NCBI GenBank assembly: GCA_951394405.1
Contig: OX596334.1
Span: 3,100,001-3,164,000, forward strand
Length of the DNA: 64,000 nucleotides
Source: Coprinellus micaceus
Taxonomy: Eukaryota; Basidiomycota; Agaricomycetes; Agaricales; Psathyrellaceae
Direction: 5' to 3'
Below the pieces are notes generated by a model. It worked only from the letters and a program-made list of their open reading frames with translations, was not told the origin of the DNA and did no database searches. Shown piece by piece: positions 9,685 through 22,614 of the stretch; position 1 is the first letter of the stretch; the number at the start of each line of letters is the position of its first letter. The position numbers and the translations under genes are program-made.

Positions 9685-12681
9685 TTAGCAGGCGGGAACG
9701 CTGAGCGGGATTTTCACCGTCGTCTTTGGCCCGTCGTACTTATCAATATTTGAGACAGGGAGCCAGTGAATAGACGCACCGCAAGACCGGAGAGACTGGT
9801 TTCCTTGTACTTGACGCTCATATCAGCTGCTGTGAGGCGCATGGCCTCGATCGCCTCATCCAAGGTCACACTGTATACCCCGTCACTCGCCATCGAAAGT
9901 TGAGCGGCAGTCACGGCCTTCACGGCTGCAGATACCCATAAGCGTGCGCCCAAGAAGAGTAGTAGGCGTTGCCAGTGACGCTCACCTCCTAGACTATTTC
10001 GTTCCTGGTGCTAATAATTAGTGTGTATCCAGGAACCATATTTCAATGTGACGGACTATACATGGGACTTGAACCAGTCCGTCAATTGGGTCACAAGTTA
10101 GCCCGAGATTGTGCTCTGTATCGGACGATCAATCGGGTTCGTGGGGTGTTGGCAAAAGACGCGCACCGATACCGATTTCAGCGGCCTTGCAGGGCGGTTA
10201 GCGAACCAAACACAACGGAAGGATGTTCTCATACCTGCAAGACCGTTTCTGGAGAGGCTAGGTGGTCGTGAGCCTTTTGTACTTCGATTCCTAGGAATTC
10301 ACACACCTCCCATGCAAGCAGAGAACCCAGCCGCTGCCATGGAGCATGCCACCCCAACTTCAGCCTGACACCCGCCCTCCGCAGCGGAGATGGTGCTTCC
10401 CCGTTTGAAAAGCATTCCAACGGCCTGCAGATGGTAGACCCGAGTCATTACAGATTGTACCTGGGGAATGAACCTCCTACGACTTACAGCAGCGGTCAAT
10501 AGAAACGTTTTGACGCTCTTCTCGGGGTCGTCGCTCACAAACTGGATAACAAGATACCCGTCAGTCACGGGCCGGGAAAAGTGCGCGTGCCTCGCACACT
10601 GACCTCAAGGATATACTTCAATACACCGGGTATTACTCCAGCTGCTCCATTGGTAGGAGACGTCACGATCCTTCCGCCTCCCGCATTAACCTCGTTAACC
10701 GCAATAGCATAACAGGACAAAAAGTCCATGGCCGGGATAACTGTCTTGCGCTAAAACAGATGATAATGGCCACCGCCAATCAGCACTGCATGTCACGACG
10801 GAGATTCCTTGCTTACAGGAGGCTCAGGGAGTACGGCATGATTGAAGGAACCAACAACCAATGGCGATCGTGAAGGGGTTCGTAAAGCCCGCCCAGGAAG
10901 TGCATTGGACAGCCCTGAACCCGAAGCAGGCGCCGGATCGTCCGTTTCAGGAGACGCGATTGAGGAGGTGGGTGCGCCTGGGCCGATACTTGCCAGGTGT
11001 TGCTGCTGGGGCATGGCAATTCCCGGATAGAACCTATTCAAAATGAGAATGGGGACAGGGTGTCGTCTGTCCGTCGAAACATACCCTCTCATCAACCGCC
11101 TGTACAACATGGGGGCCCTCCTCCGGACGCCCAGTCTACCAGGAAGAGTTTTCTCCTGGGACGAAACGCCTGTATGGATACACTCATCCATCACTTGCCA
11201 GATGCGCATGAGCTATAGGACGTGAGTATCGGAAGTTCGAATTCAGGGAGGCCCGGCTCACTTTGTGATGAATTTCTTCGTCAGTATATCCGAAGAATTT
11301 CTGAGGGATAGCCATGAATTTCACAACGTATATTCACATATCATAGCAAATTACCTCGTTATCATGCACAATTTGGGCAATAGTCATCTAGGGGACATCG
11401 ATTAAAACCGTCGTTCTACGAGCTGTTCGGAAAGGAAGCTTACGTTGTGCTTCCTAGTCAGGGCCAGCAGCGTGTTGGCTGTGTCGAAAGGATACGGTGG
11501 ATGAGACGAATCTAGATGGTCTTTGGTTGTATCGCCGTTAGCCTCTGAGGTTGAGTCCATCTCCTCGATCTGGGGCACATGATGAGACTGGTGCAGTCTC
11601 GCGCCGTGGACTGCCTTCTTGTCAACACCCTTATAGAACAGGTTCTCATCCACTGAATGGGAAAGGATCAGCGAAACAATAGGCCAGAAGTCGTCAAGTG
11701 ACAGAACCTTGGGTTTTCTCGTTGACAACGAACCCTCCGCCAACGCTGAAGTATTCATTTGTAGCCAGAAGGTCTCCATTCTCATCAAAGCAGCTAAAAC
11801 GCATCCCATTAGGATGTGTCTTCAGGACGAGATCATACCGCCATAACATGTCTTTATCCATGTCATAATCGATTCGGTGACCGCCATTCAGGAGCAGCGC
11901 CTTATTCTCGAGGATAGCAGCGTAACGAGACGGTATAGTGCCTGTATCGATGGTTTCAGGGTCCGAACCTATAGAAGCGAAGTTGTCAAGCTCAATGCCG
12001 ATAGAACGGGGGCGTTTTTTGTGGGCAGTTCGGTTACCTTCTAGTCCCAGAAGAATTGCCTGAGGCGTGTGATGCCTGCCAGCGCGAGTATGAATGGAGA
12101 AACGCGCTGGAACATGCAGACTGTCGCTCACCCTTTGCCTGGTCTGCGGGTTAATACGTGCAGATTGTGGGCCCACTTTAAGCGACGCACCTGTGGCAGC
12201 CAGCGAGCCATACCTCGAGAGGAATGAACACGGAGGATTCTAGTCGAGAAGCGACAACTTACAAATTGATCTTTACAGTTTTAACCTGGGAACGGCGTCA
12301 GAGAAGCAGGGCCATGCACGACGGTTGCTCCGGGGGTCAGACAAACCTTCTCCAGGAGACCCAATTCCTTGAGATCATTGATGAAGATTTTGCCTGCTCG
12401 CATTGGACCAACGGTGTGAGAGGAAGAAGGGCCAACTGCAACGAGACCCAGTGTCAATCATGGGATAGGCTCGATGCACAGTAGGCCCCACCGCCAATGC
12501 TGAACAAATCAAAGGTCGAGATGACTGCATGTTCGGGCAGCGTTCTTTCCGCTGGGGCAGGGGTGCTCGCGGGGTCGTCTGCCTGGGCCCGGAGCTGGGC
12601 ATTGCATCTGTGTTGGGCCGGACCTCCCCAAGGGCGACGAGCAGCGCGTGTAGCAGGACCGAGGAAGCGCCGGAGCCCGAG
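9685..12681 (-). CDS. L-serine dehydratase, iron-sulfur (bacterial) type
   Basis: Converts L-serine to pyruvate and ammonia with a catalytic [4Fe-4S] cluster. Twenty-one exons, 626 aa: 12492-12681, 12347-12435, 12263-12285, 12191-12213, 12132-12138, 12038-12075, 11708-11968, 11444-11652, 11355-11387, 11262-11300, 11085-11212, 10817-11033, 10604-10750, 10488-10541, 10424-10307, 10235-10257, 10167-10185, 10057-10115, 9986-10004, 9780-9925, 9685-9723. Beta domain: [47 protein letters not shown]. Alpha domain: [65 protein letters not shown]. The three internal cysteines match the cluster ligands and the last residue is the tail cysteine of this family. The Arg-rich N-terminus ([18 protein letters not shown]) suggests mitochondrial import; an ATG at 12747 is an alternative start. 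One exon is only 7 nt. A Ser/Pro/acidic linker joins the domains. Confidence 0.9.
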
Positions 12682-12849
12682 CATGAGGGCCAGGTGGGGA
12701 GAGAGTTGGACCTTGGTGGTGGAAGAGGAGGATAGAGTTGTGATCACATGATGGCGGGTGTTGCCACAAGCTCTGGCAACATTTCAATTTCTTTTCTCTC
12801 ACTTGTTCTCCTCCCGCACCCTGGTTGCCCTCTTGGTCTTGGCAGCCCC
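12682..12849. promoter_or_regulatory. 168-bp divergent promoter, serine dehydratase / RhoGAP
   Basis: The two ATGs (12681 minus, 12850 plus) are only 168 bp apart, so both genes must share a compact bidirectional promoter or their leaders overlap. A CT-rich stretch (ttctctcacttgttctcctcc) precedes the RhoGAP start. No TATA box is clear. Confidence 0.5.
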
Positions 12850-15800
12850 ATGGCACCGAGCTCATCGTCTGCGCCCAACGGCCCCAGGGAGTTCACCACT
12901 CCGAGGAAGGACAGGGATCGCGACAGGCAGCCGTTTCCTCAGTACAGCCAACCTTCGCCTGCTCAAATGAAGCCCTCGAATTCCTCGACAACCGTCCATT
13001 CGCACTCCACTTCAACCTCTTCCGTCTCATCCAATAATCTTGCAACTCCTACGGCGCAGATCACAGTCGAAGCCCTTCTGAAGCAGCATGCATCGTCTGC
13101 CGACCCCAAGGGCGCTGCTCTAGATCAGGTCGTTGGCGAACGGAATACGCTCTCCTCCCAGAATGCCCAGCTATGGAAGCTCGTAGAGAAGCAGAGAGCT
13201 GGTTACAACACCATACTCAAGGAGTTTGAGCGGATACGCGGGGAACGGGACTCCTGGAAGAGCCGTGCATTGGGCTCTTCTGAAGGCAATGAGAAGGGCT
13301 CGTCGTCCAAGTCCGATCGGACGCCAAAGGTCACCACTGTAGAGCTCCCTGGCTCTGGAAAACAGCCCGGGAAGGTGAATGGGGCGTCGAGGAGCAATTC
13401 CAGCGACGAATATTGTAAGCATTTTTCAGGTAATAACACCGTCCTAACTCATGCGTTCTCGCTCAGTGGGTGCACGACCTCCCCCCTCGTTACAACCCTC
13501 GCGATCCTACGACCCTCTCTCGTCTCGTAGCGACACAAGTCTCCACTCCAATGCCGCTCACCCTCCTTCTACACCATCCCGATCACACAGTCCTCCTCCA
13601 GCTCCCCCCAGCTCAGCCCCCTCCCCCCTCACCACTCCCAACGCCTCGCGTACGGCACAGCGTCAGGCTCCATCGCCGCTGGTTATTTCTGCACGGTACG
13701 ATAACCACGCGCAAGTTCCTGGGTCAAGCGTCATGGATTCCTCCGGTCGTCAGGTCCAAGCGAACGATGATACCGCCAACGTACCTCCCACCGCCAGCGC
13801 CAATCCCTACCTGAACGGCGTCAGGGCTGCTGGCGTCCCTTTGCGAAAGTCTAGCGTCACAGAATATACACCCGTCCCACCCGTCCCAATTACTAATCCG
13901 CACGGGTCAGCCAACCCCGCCGCTCCAACGTCCTTCAATTCCACACCATCGTCGCAGGCCCCAGCTACAATTGAATCACAAAAGGGCGACCAGTACAGTG
14001 AGCTACCCTCTTCTACTGATCCACGACCCCTTGCATCTAACACACGCCTGTTAGCGTCGTCCTCCCTGACCCAAACGAACGGGACCTCTCGAATTGCTCC
14101 ACAAATCCTGACCACATCCGCGGCCCCGAGCCACTCTCCAACTCCTCTTTCTCCCGCTGAGCCCCAAATGCTCAGTGCTTTCGACGCCAGGTCCCCATAC
14201 CTCTCGCGAGATTCCAGGATAACTCTCCCCGAGGAAGCACGCCATTATATTACCAACATGGTCGATTCTCCCGTTGCTAGCCCAAGGGTTACAGACTTTA
14301 CCTCGCCGGCGAGTGCGATGCAGGCATCTGCGTTTAAAGAAAGCTCATTGAAGAGTGAGTTTTTGGAGCTGGACGAGGAGGATGAAAGCGAGGATAGCGA
14401 AACAGGAGGAGCAGATACCATCGAGAGTGGTACGCCTCGTTATCCCACCTCCGGTTTATATTGACCCAACTGTAATTGTTTTAGAACCAAGACCCTCTCT
14501 TCAGGTACAAGAACCGAGCACGCCAACCAATGCCCAGTTTTCACGATCTAGTGACGCCGCTACCCAAGCCACACCCATTCGGCTTCGTGAGGACAAACCT
14601 CGAGGGTCAGAAGATTTCCCACTTCCCCCGCCCACTTCTTTGCATCCTCAGCGTCAGGATAGCCAGCAATTGTCTTTGCTTGAGGATGTATCACCCCCCA
14701 AAGCTTCAACTTCGACCGATCAGCTTCCTCCAAACATAGCTCATCAATCTCAAGAATCTCTTAACAGTGGCCGTAGCTACAATAACGCGATGCAACTTGG
14801 ACGACCTTCTTCCTTCAGCGACATGCGCTTGCCTACACCGTCTGCCCAAGCTTTGTCCGCCGCGTTCAGAGCGCTTCCCTTGCTATCCTCTGACCTCCCC
14901 TACACCTCGGTCACGGTCTCACACTCACTAGTTCGCCCGAATGATCGTGGAAAAGAAGTCTTATCTTTCGTCGTCCTTGTTAGCCCAGGCAACGGTAAAG
15001 CGGGATGGAAAGTGGAGAAAACCTATTCAGACGTCCTCAACCTCGACCAGCGAGTACGAGGCAGCGTAGGGAAGGGCGTGGGCAAGAAGATAGTCAATCT
15101 GCCGGAAGGGAAGTTGTGGAAGGATCACGCGCCTGCTCGAGTTGATCAGAGAAAGGTGCGCATGGAAGTCTTATTGTAATGCTGGGTCTAATTGTGACCT
15201 GTCAAATCTATACAGGCCGTCCTAGAGCAGTATCTCCAATCGCTCATTCAACTACCCATCAAGAGCAATGACGAGGTTATTGCATTCTTCACATCTGACA
15301 TCGTACGAGAGACGAAGCAGCCTGTAATGCAGGTGGGACATAAGGAGGGCTATCTTACGAAGAGGGGCAAGAACTTTGGTGGATGGAAAACACGGTTCTT
15401 TGTGCTACAGGGACCAGTCCTTGAATATTATGATTGCGTACGTGTTTCGATTGGTGGGGTCGGAATCCAGAACGTTAACCTTGATGTTATGCTCTTTTGT
15501 AGCGCGGCGGTCAGCACCTCGGTTCCATTCAGATCACAGGGGCCCAAATTGCTCGACAGCATCGGACAGACCGAACGACGTCGACCGATGAGGAAAAGGA
15601 GTATCGTCATGCATTCCTTATTGTCGAGGCCAAGAAGGGGCCCGGAGGCAATCACCCCAGGCATGTACTCTGTGCGGAAAGTGACGAGGAGCGAGACGAC
15701 TGGGTGGAGCTCCTGGTGAGGTACTACACTGGTACCTATAACGAGGAGTTGGTTTTCAACCAGAACCCGGGCTTGAATCCAGCAAACAGCATCTCAATCG

Positions 15801-17806
15801 TGGCTACTCAATATTCGAGCTCGCCGTCGCAGCCACGATCAAGCACAAGCTCCAGCGACCTCGCATATTCAACGCCATCTCGGAAACAACCATCGCGTCC
15901 CTCCCTCGCCACCGATGACTACACGAGATCATCCAGTCCTTCACGCTCAGTAGATCCATCTCCCATCGATCGTCAAGGACCAGCTGGTGCGATGTACGAA
16001 GCCCAGATGCGGCGTACTGCGACTGAACGCGCCGCTGTGGGCACAGGTTTACCTTCAAGTTTACCCGATTCGTCACCTTTGTCATCCGCACCAGCACTCC
16101 AAGATTCATCAAAAATCGAACGGGCAAACTCTGAGCTGGGCCATTACCCCGATCTTACAACGGACAGCCTGCGCTCTGCGCAACCACGTCAGCATTCCCC
16201 TGAGCGTCACCGGCCACGCGACGTGTACGAAGGGCGTCAGACCAATTATTCGTCAAGCAATCTTGCCGTGAATAGCGCGAACCCTCTCGATCGGGCCCCC
16301 TCGCCGGAAAAGCCTTCAGACTCTAATCCAAGGGTCAAGATCTCTGGACCAATGAATGGAGCGCCGATTCCAACCGGTTTCAAGTTCGGTGGGGGCGCGA
16401 AAGATGCATCATCGGATGGCAATTCATCTGCCGAGAGGCGTGAAAAGGCTAAGTCGAGGTCTTTCTGGGGCTTTGGCAAACCCGGCGGCGGCGGTACGTT
16501 CCCTTGCCCCTCCGTCATCTCATCGATTTCAGGAACGTTGATGTGTTTTCTCCATAGGAGACCGCTCGCACCCAGCAATGGTGCCTCGCGCAGTCTTTGC
16601 TGTGCCCTTGGCGGAGTCCCTGGATGTTGCACAGCTTTGTGGACTCCCCGCCATCGTCTTCCGTTGCATCGAGTACCTGGAGAACAAGAAGGCCGACCAA
16701 GAAGAGGGTATATACCGTCTCAACGGTAGTTCTGCCGTTATCAAGGGCCTACGTGATCGATTCAATACAGGTGAGGGCTTTAGTATTTTTACTCAAGGCC
16801 CGGGCAGATTCTGAGCCGAGTGTCAGAGGGAGATGTCGATTTATTGGCTACAGAAGAGTACTTGGATCCCCACGCTGTTGCCGGCCTTCTCAAGTCCTTC
16901 CTCAGAGACTTGCCAGACAGCATTTTGACTCGAGAGCTTCACTTGAGGTTCCTAGCAGTCATCGGTGAGTTTTGACTACACGTTCCATGACCATGGGAGC
17001 TGACTGCGCAATGCAGATCTCACAGACGCTCAAGAGCGTATCCGAGAACTTTCTCAATTAATCGCCGCCCTCCCGATCGCCAACTATACTTTGCTTCGTG
17101 CACTTACCGCTCACCTGATCTTGATCGTGCAGAACGCAAATGTCAACAAGATGACGATGAGGAACGTTGGGATAGTCTTCAGCCCAACGCTAGGAATTCC
17201 CGCTGGTGTATTCAGTTTGATGCTGGGCGAGTTCAATCGGGTCTTCAACGTCGACGCGGACGACGATGGGTCTATGCGTACTCCCGATGCGGGGCAACCC
17301 GACGTTGGTGAGCCTCTGCGTCGTAACAGTCGGCAGTACACGGACAATGCGGCAGATCAGTTCCTTGGTCTCTCAGGCCGCTCGCTGTACACCAGTAAGT
17401 CCTCGTGCTGGGCGTATTCTGATCTTATACTGACTGAGTGCATTTCTATTTTATTTTAGATTCAACGGCCGATGATACCCAGTCGCAGTCGTCCGGTGAT
17501 GACTTTTCGGTACAGGACGAGAGTGGAACTGAGAACACGGACGGGGAATTTAACCCTGACTCTTCCGCCTCTTCGAGTCCTGCGCACGATGCACAGCAAG
17601 AACACGACATCCGGGTCAGTCCCCCAGACACGCCTGTTGCAACGAAGACGTCCAGAGCATCGAATGTCGCTGCCAGCAAGGGGCTGAACCTCACGGTCAC
17701 AGGCGCTGAGCGAGGTAATCGTCATTCCCGGCTGATGCCAATGGGCCTGCCGGTGTCCCCTCGTCCTACTCACTCTCCTTCCAAGACAAGCGAATTCCCG
17801 TCGTGA
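12850..17806 (+). CDS. Bem3-like Rho GTPase-activating protein (coiled coil, PX, PH, RhoGAP)
   Basis: Nine exons: 12850-13414, 13467-14429, 14485-15155, 15216-15437, 15503-16493, 16558-16770, 16827-16964, 17017-17394, 17460-17806; 1,495 aa. A short coiled coil (LSSQNAQLWKLVEKQRAGYN) lies near residue 110. A long Ser/Pro-rich disordered region leads to a PX domain (about 640-765), directly followed by a PH domain (about 774-882; EGYLTKRGKNFGGWKTRFF). After a second disordered region comes the RhoGAP domain (about 1147-1335) with the arginine-finger loop EEGIYRLNGSS and the helix NVNKMTMRNVGIVFSPTLG. PX-PH-RhoGAP is the layout of Bem3-type Cdc42 GAPs, which bind phosphoinositides at sites of polarised growth; Cdc42 as target is inferred from that family. 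The tail is acidic and Ser-rich. Confidence 0.92.
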
Positions 17807-18128
17807 TATGACCCTTGTCTGTGTTTCTTGCATGGCCCTTACGATTCGTGATGCTTGTTCATTGTTCGATGCCAGAGGTGTTTCGTTTGTCTCGTAACAT
17901 TTTATTCATCTGTATACCACACTGTGATACCCCTATTTCCTATCTACTCACCTGGTGCTGTATATCTTGTCATCGCAAATCCTATCCGCCGAGCTCTTAT
18001 CTCGCAAGTCTGCTGAACACATGAAAGTTTGATTGTTGAGCGGCCGATCACCATGTCCATCAGTGCTCCAGAGACCCACTCCTCGCTGTTAACGTTGACC
18101 ACGACTGCCACGACACACGACCGCCGCC
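17807..18128. other. intergenic between RhoGAP and SHR3
   Basis: Contains the RhoGAP 3' UTR and the SHR3 promoter. It is pyrimidine-rich near the SHR3 start (cgacacacgaccgccgccATG). No further gene is seen. Confidence 0.4.
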
Positions 18129-19038
18129 ATGGGTTTCCAGCACGCAGCCGTCATCGCCCCCACTTCCTTCTTCCTTGGTGAGCATTGGCGATAATGTTCG
18201 GTGTCTGGCGAGCGGAACCTAATTTCTCACGCCGGTATGCCTCAGGTGTTCTCTTCCTCTGTTTCAACGTCGACTACCAGATTCTCTGGGGAGACCTCAC
18301 CGAAGAGGTTCTAAAGGATGGATCCCAATTCTACACGACTTTCTTTAATGCGCCCCCAGCGATAAAAGTGCGTCTCCCGTGCCTCCAATACCCATATTTC
18401 CTCCTACAACTTGAGACTTGCATAGGCGCTCCTTCATGGCATGATGGGAGTTGGCCTCCTCGGCGGTTTGTACAAGCTCAACGTATGGGATGAGAGCGCT
18501 ATGTTCTTCGACGGGTCTAGCCTCGGTACGCCCTTTTTCTTCACGAGAATATGTGCAACAAAACCAACCCCACTGCTCTCCAAACTCCGCAGCCGCCTAT
18601 GTTTTCGCCATTGTCGTTTACCTTTCCGTCGTCATCCCCGGTTTGCGGGCAGTCGCGGATCCCGTGAAGGATGTGGATACGAAAGAGGACCAGATCGAAG
18701 CACTCCGAGTCGCTTCGGCAGGCAATATCATCATGATTGCTTGCCTGACCCTTGTACTCCTTCTCCAGGTAAGTTTTCGTGGACAGACGCGCCTTTCCAT
18801 CCGAGGGGATACGCAGCTTGCTACCACATGACGGTTTTGCCATTGCTTCATCCTCATCTGCCAGGCCATCGTTGCTCCCTTTCTCTTCTTGCTTGTAGGA
18901 AAGAAGGCATCTAACTGACTATACCTGGTTTTCCCCTCCCTCCCAAAGGCTGGGCAAGAGTACGCTCGCCGCGTCGACGCCAAAGCCCTCGCACAGGGCG
19001 CTGCCGAACCTTCTGCAAAGAAAGAGAAGAAGCAGTAA
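18129..19038 (+). CDS. SHR3: SHR3, ER chaperone for amino-acid permeases
   Basis: Five exons: 18129-18177, 18246-18367, 18426-18525, 18593-18768, 18949-19038; 178 aa. Shr3 is a polytopic ER membrane protein that keeps amino-acid permeases from aggregating and helps load them into COPII vesicles. The match rests on the ordered blocks GVLFLCFNVDYQILWGDLT, ALLHGMMGVGLLGGLYKLN, WDESAMFFDGSSL and YLSVVIPGLRAV, followed by SAGNIIMIACLTLVLLLQAG. Four hydrophobic segments are visible, then a short Lys-rich cytosolic tail ending KKEKKQ, consistent with a KKXX-like ER retention signal. The length is normal for a basidiomycete Shr3. All introns are 58-68 bp except the last (180 bp). Confidence 0.9.
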
Positions 19039-22000
19039 AAGGCGCCACCGCCCAATGAGAAAGGGGAGGAAGAAAATGAAGTGCTTAGGAGCGTCAATGT
19101 GCGAGCCTCTATCTCCCCTTCCTATTGGATTTGGACATGGGGTCTTGAGGTGAGACATGGAGGCCGGTAGGTCTGTGTGGTCCACGATTCTATCTGCTCG
19201 GTTTGGGTCAGGGTCCTTGGGTGTCAGCATGTCCCGCTGCTCAGCGTTGACTGCCATTACCTCATTCACACCGGTATCTAACCTCTATTTGCCCTGCCTG
19301 CCTGAATAGATACTTTTGTCTGTTCATCCTCTTCCTCTCCAGGCGCCGACGGTTCGGCCAGGTTCCCGGGCTCAATGTAAGTTCTTGTATCTGACCTTCC
19401 GAAACACTTGATTTCTCTCGGATTCGGGAGACAACATCACGAGTCTAAGGGTAGAGAAACCCAATCGCTTGTTAATCTGCAGGAAATCAAGACCCTGACC
19501 GAACTCGACCCTGTCAGCCTTCAGTTTAAATGCCACAGTGGTACCATCCTCCATGCTGCGTGTGGGACGGAGCGTAAGTACACGGGATTACGCCGTGGCA
19601 GCATCTCGGGCACCACATGTAAAAGGAGCCCTAACCCAGGAAGGATGAGAAGATAGGAAGGAAGTGCGGCGAAGCTCCAAGAAAAGGAAGCCAATTGGCG
19701 AGGATGGATACGTAAACGTTCTACTACCCATGCCATGCCGCAACAGCGGTAGCTCCCTCGACATCAGCGACGTGTGTCTCGTGTACCTCGTGTTGGCTGT
19801 GGACGCCTATCAATGCAGTGGGCAGCTGTCTCCCCCGGTCAACGCAGCTTGCGGGACGTGGACTCGAGGTAGGTTCTCTGCTCGTCGTCCACTCGGGGTC
19901 CTTTGACGAACTTGGCGTAGGTCGCCGGGAGGATACGCGTGGGCACCTTCGTTCTACTCACAAACTTCTGACTCGCTTGTGTGCAGTATGTTTCACCCCG
20001 CAATGGTGCCCACCATAGACAAAGCAAGCACGACCCCCTCAACATTTCCTTAGTCTCAGAAGCTCTCGAGATCGCGTTGTGTCTAACCCCTGGTTGATTC
20101 GGGGGGGACTAGACTGTACCGACGAGACCGCGTCGTGCGCCAACCCCTCTTGGTGGCCGCCTCCATCCTCCATCTCCTGGTGCTATTGTGATGGCAGTCA
20201 ATTTCCTGTTACGCTTGCCTGACCCCTCATTCGAAGGTCGGTCGACCATCAGGATATCCTCATAACTTCTAACCGGAACTCGCTCTGGTTCCTGAATGCT
20301 CCACAAACCTACGGGACGGAGCACTCTATGCCCGAGCAGGTGGAACCCGGTTGACGTCCTGAGAACTCGGGGGTTCGCTCGTTTCGAGGACGAAACGAGA
20401 AATTAACAGGTCTCCCGCGATGGTATCATATGCGACTCATACTCTTCGCTCATACCTAGTGGCAGTGTGGGTGGGGAATACGGGGAGGCAAAAAGTTAAT
20501 GCGTTCGACTTACTCAGATGGTATCGGATATTGGCTGCTATCACCACCGACTTACAGGTGCGACGAGCTGCCTCACTGTCCTGTACTCCGTAAATTCACG
20601 CCGCATGGAGAACCCGATGCTGCGCAAGGAAAATAAGCCTCATTCATCTACAAGCGACCCCGAGCGGAACCCCAGAAGACCTTCTGAACGTCAGCCAAAC
20701 TGCCACCAAAATCCCTTGGCCTCCAGCTCCAAAACATCCTCTTCCAGCACCCTTCTTTCAGCTCTCTGGTCTTCCTGGGATCTTCTTTTCTTTTCCCGAG
20801 AAGGAAAGAACCAACGTCAAAAATAACAAAATTTCAGCGAGACTTGTGGGAAGCCGTGAAACGGCGAACTCGTAGGTCCTTCCATTGTTTGCCTCCCCCG
20901 TTTTTCTACTTACCGCATGCACGAAGGAGAAGTCGCATCAGGGAGATACCAGCATGTCATACCAGAAAGAAGGGCGCCCCGTCGACTCGGGCGTTTTTAT
21001 ACGCCCTCACCTCTATATCTGCCGTCGAGTCAAATTTCCCTTTGTCTCTGGCCTCCTGGATTTGCGCTCGGCGGAGGTAATTTATGAACGGAGGGCGAGG
21101 ACGGGGGTAGTTGATCCCAGTCCCCCGTTCGTCCCTGGCACGGGCCCGTGAACTCATTGGGACGCGACAGGGGGAGGGGATCGATGAAAATCTCTGGGTT
21201 TTTCGATGGAGGAGGTAAGCGCAGCTAAACTTGGCGACGTTCACTCAACACCCAACACTCACCCTCGTATGCCCACCGTCCCTTGAATCGGGGTTCTTTG
21301 AGTGAAATCACGCTCTCGTTGGCATGTCGAAACCAACGTTATCCACCTGAACCCCATTTCCATTCTTTTGTGGGTCCCGACGACGATGGGAATGCTCCCT
21401 AATGGGTCAAGATTAGCGTTGTAATAGCTTAACGTTATCTTTGTCGTCTTCTTGCAAGCCCCCAGTTAACCAAACCCGAGTCAGCCCGCCTTCGAGCTCC
21501 AGCTTGTGATGGCAGTTTCGTACTTCCCCATGCACACATCAGAAGGCAGGGCGATTTATTGGTTCGATTAGGTCCCAGCGCACTGTGGGCATTGTCTATT
21601 CGAAGAGGCACTGCGGTAGCCCCACGATACCTCGGCTAGATCGACTCTTCACGTACTCAATCCCATCGCTTGGTCCTGATGGACGGCGGAAATTACGAGA
21701 CGCTGGCACCATCCAGTCCTGCGCGATCCTCCATGCTCCTCGATAGCCTGGTCCCTTTCGAAAAATGACCGAGGCGCGTTATCACGAATCTGAGGCATTA
21801 AAGTTCAACCAAAGACCAAGGCCACGGGCGGCGGGCATTGGGGATCGGGGTGGGTCCCCCAATGCATCTCTCCCCAGCTGGGTCCTAAGTCACATTAGTA
21901 AAGAGCAAAGCACCAATGGGACCCCCTTGGCTCTGGGCCTCCGGATCGCGGGTATCGGACCTCAGCTAGTGTCCACCCCTTTGGGTCACCACTGGGGTCG

Positions 22001-22614
22001 CGAAAGCCACAAAGAGATGAAGGCACATCCAAATCCATCGCTCAATGAGAGCGCGGAATCACCACTGGGGTAATGGGTCATGCTGTGATGCAGCCCACGA
22101 GCGGTAAATGGTGTGAGGCATTAATCCCACTTTGAAGTCAGGCGTGATGGCGGGCAGGCAGCCGTTCATCAGAAGCGCCCGTAACTCCATGTATTAGGCG
22201 CCCATGCTTCAAATGAAGATTTGACACTGTTACTCGGCCGAGCTGAGGAAAGGACTATTCGCACTGTTTAGCGGCCCTCTTACATTTGCTGCAATTGGCC
22301 AGGGAGCTGGATCATGGGCCGGCGAATCGCCGGGTGTAGAGGGTGAAAACTCCAAAAGTCCCCATCATCGGTTGCCCAAATTGAATCATCCGCTTTTAAT
22401 TTAGAGTAATTGAGGGTGGTCTTCGGCCTCTACATTTTGAATCTGCGTTTACGTTCATACTTGTCGATACTCGCCTGCTCTTGAGATCTTGAGAGAACCT
22501 CAGAACCTGTCAAAGCGCTCCTTTGTCTGCCTAAACGAGCAATATCCAAGCATTAGCGCAACAAACGTACCCCCTTACCCTTTCTTACATTGGTACTCTG
22601 GAGTGGATATACAG
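19039..22614. other. gene-poor stretch with exon-like fragments
   Basis: No complete gene is supported. On the plus strand 19,300-19,573 holds two exon-like pieces with good splice signals (donor AAT|gtaagtt at 19377, acceptor ctgcag at 19482, donor gtaagtac at 19574); they read RRRFGQVPGLN then EIKTLTELDPVSLQFKCHSG. A coding-like stretch with C-ending codons (SSLDISDVCLVYLVLAVDAY) lies at about 19,745-19,815 but does not join in frame. Nothing convincing is seen from 20.1 to 22.6 kb. Confidence 0.35.

Noticed and set aside
12286..12346. Reading through the second intron of serine dehydratase as coding ([13 protein letters not shown])
   Set aside because: The frame stays open but the family alignment runs directly from GLLEK to [16 protein letters not shown], so the segment is an intron.
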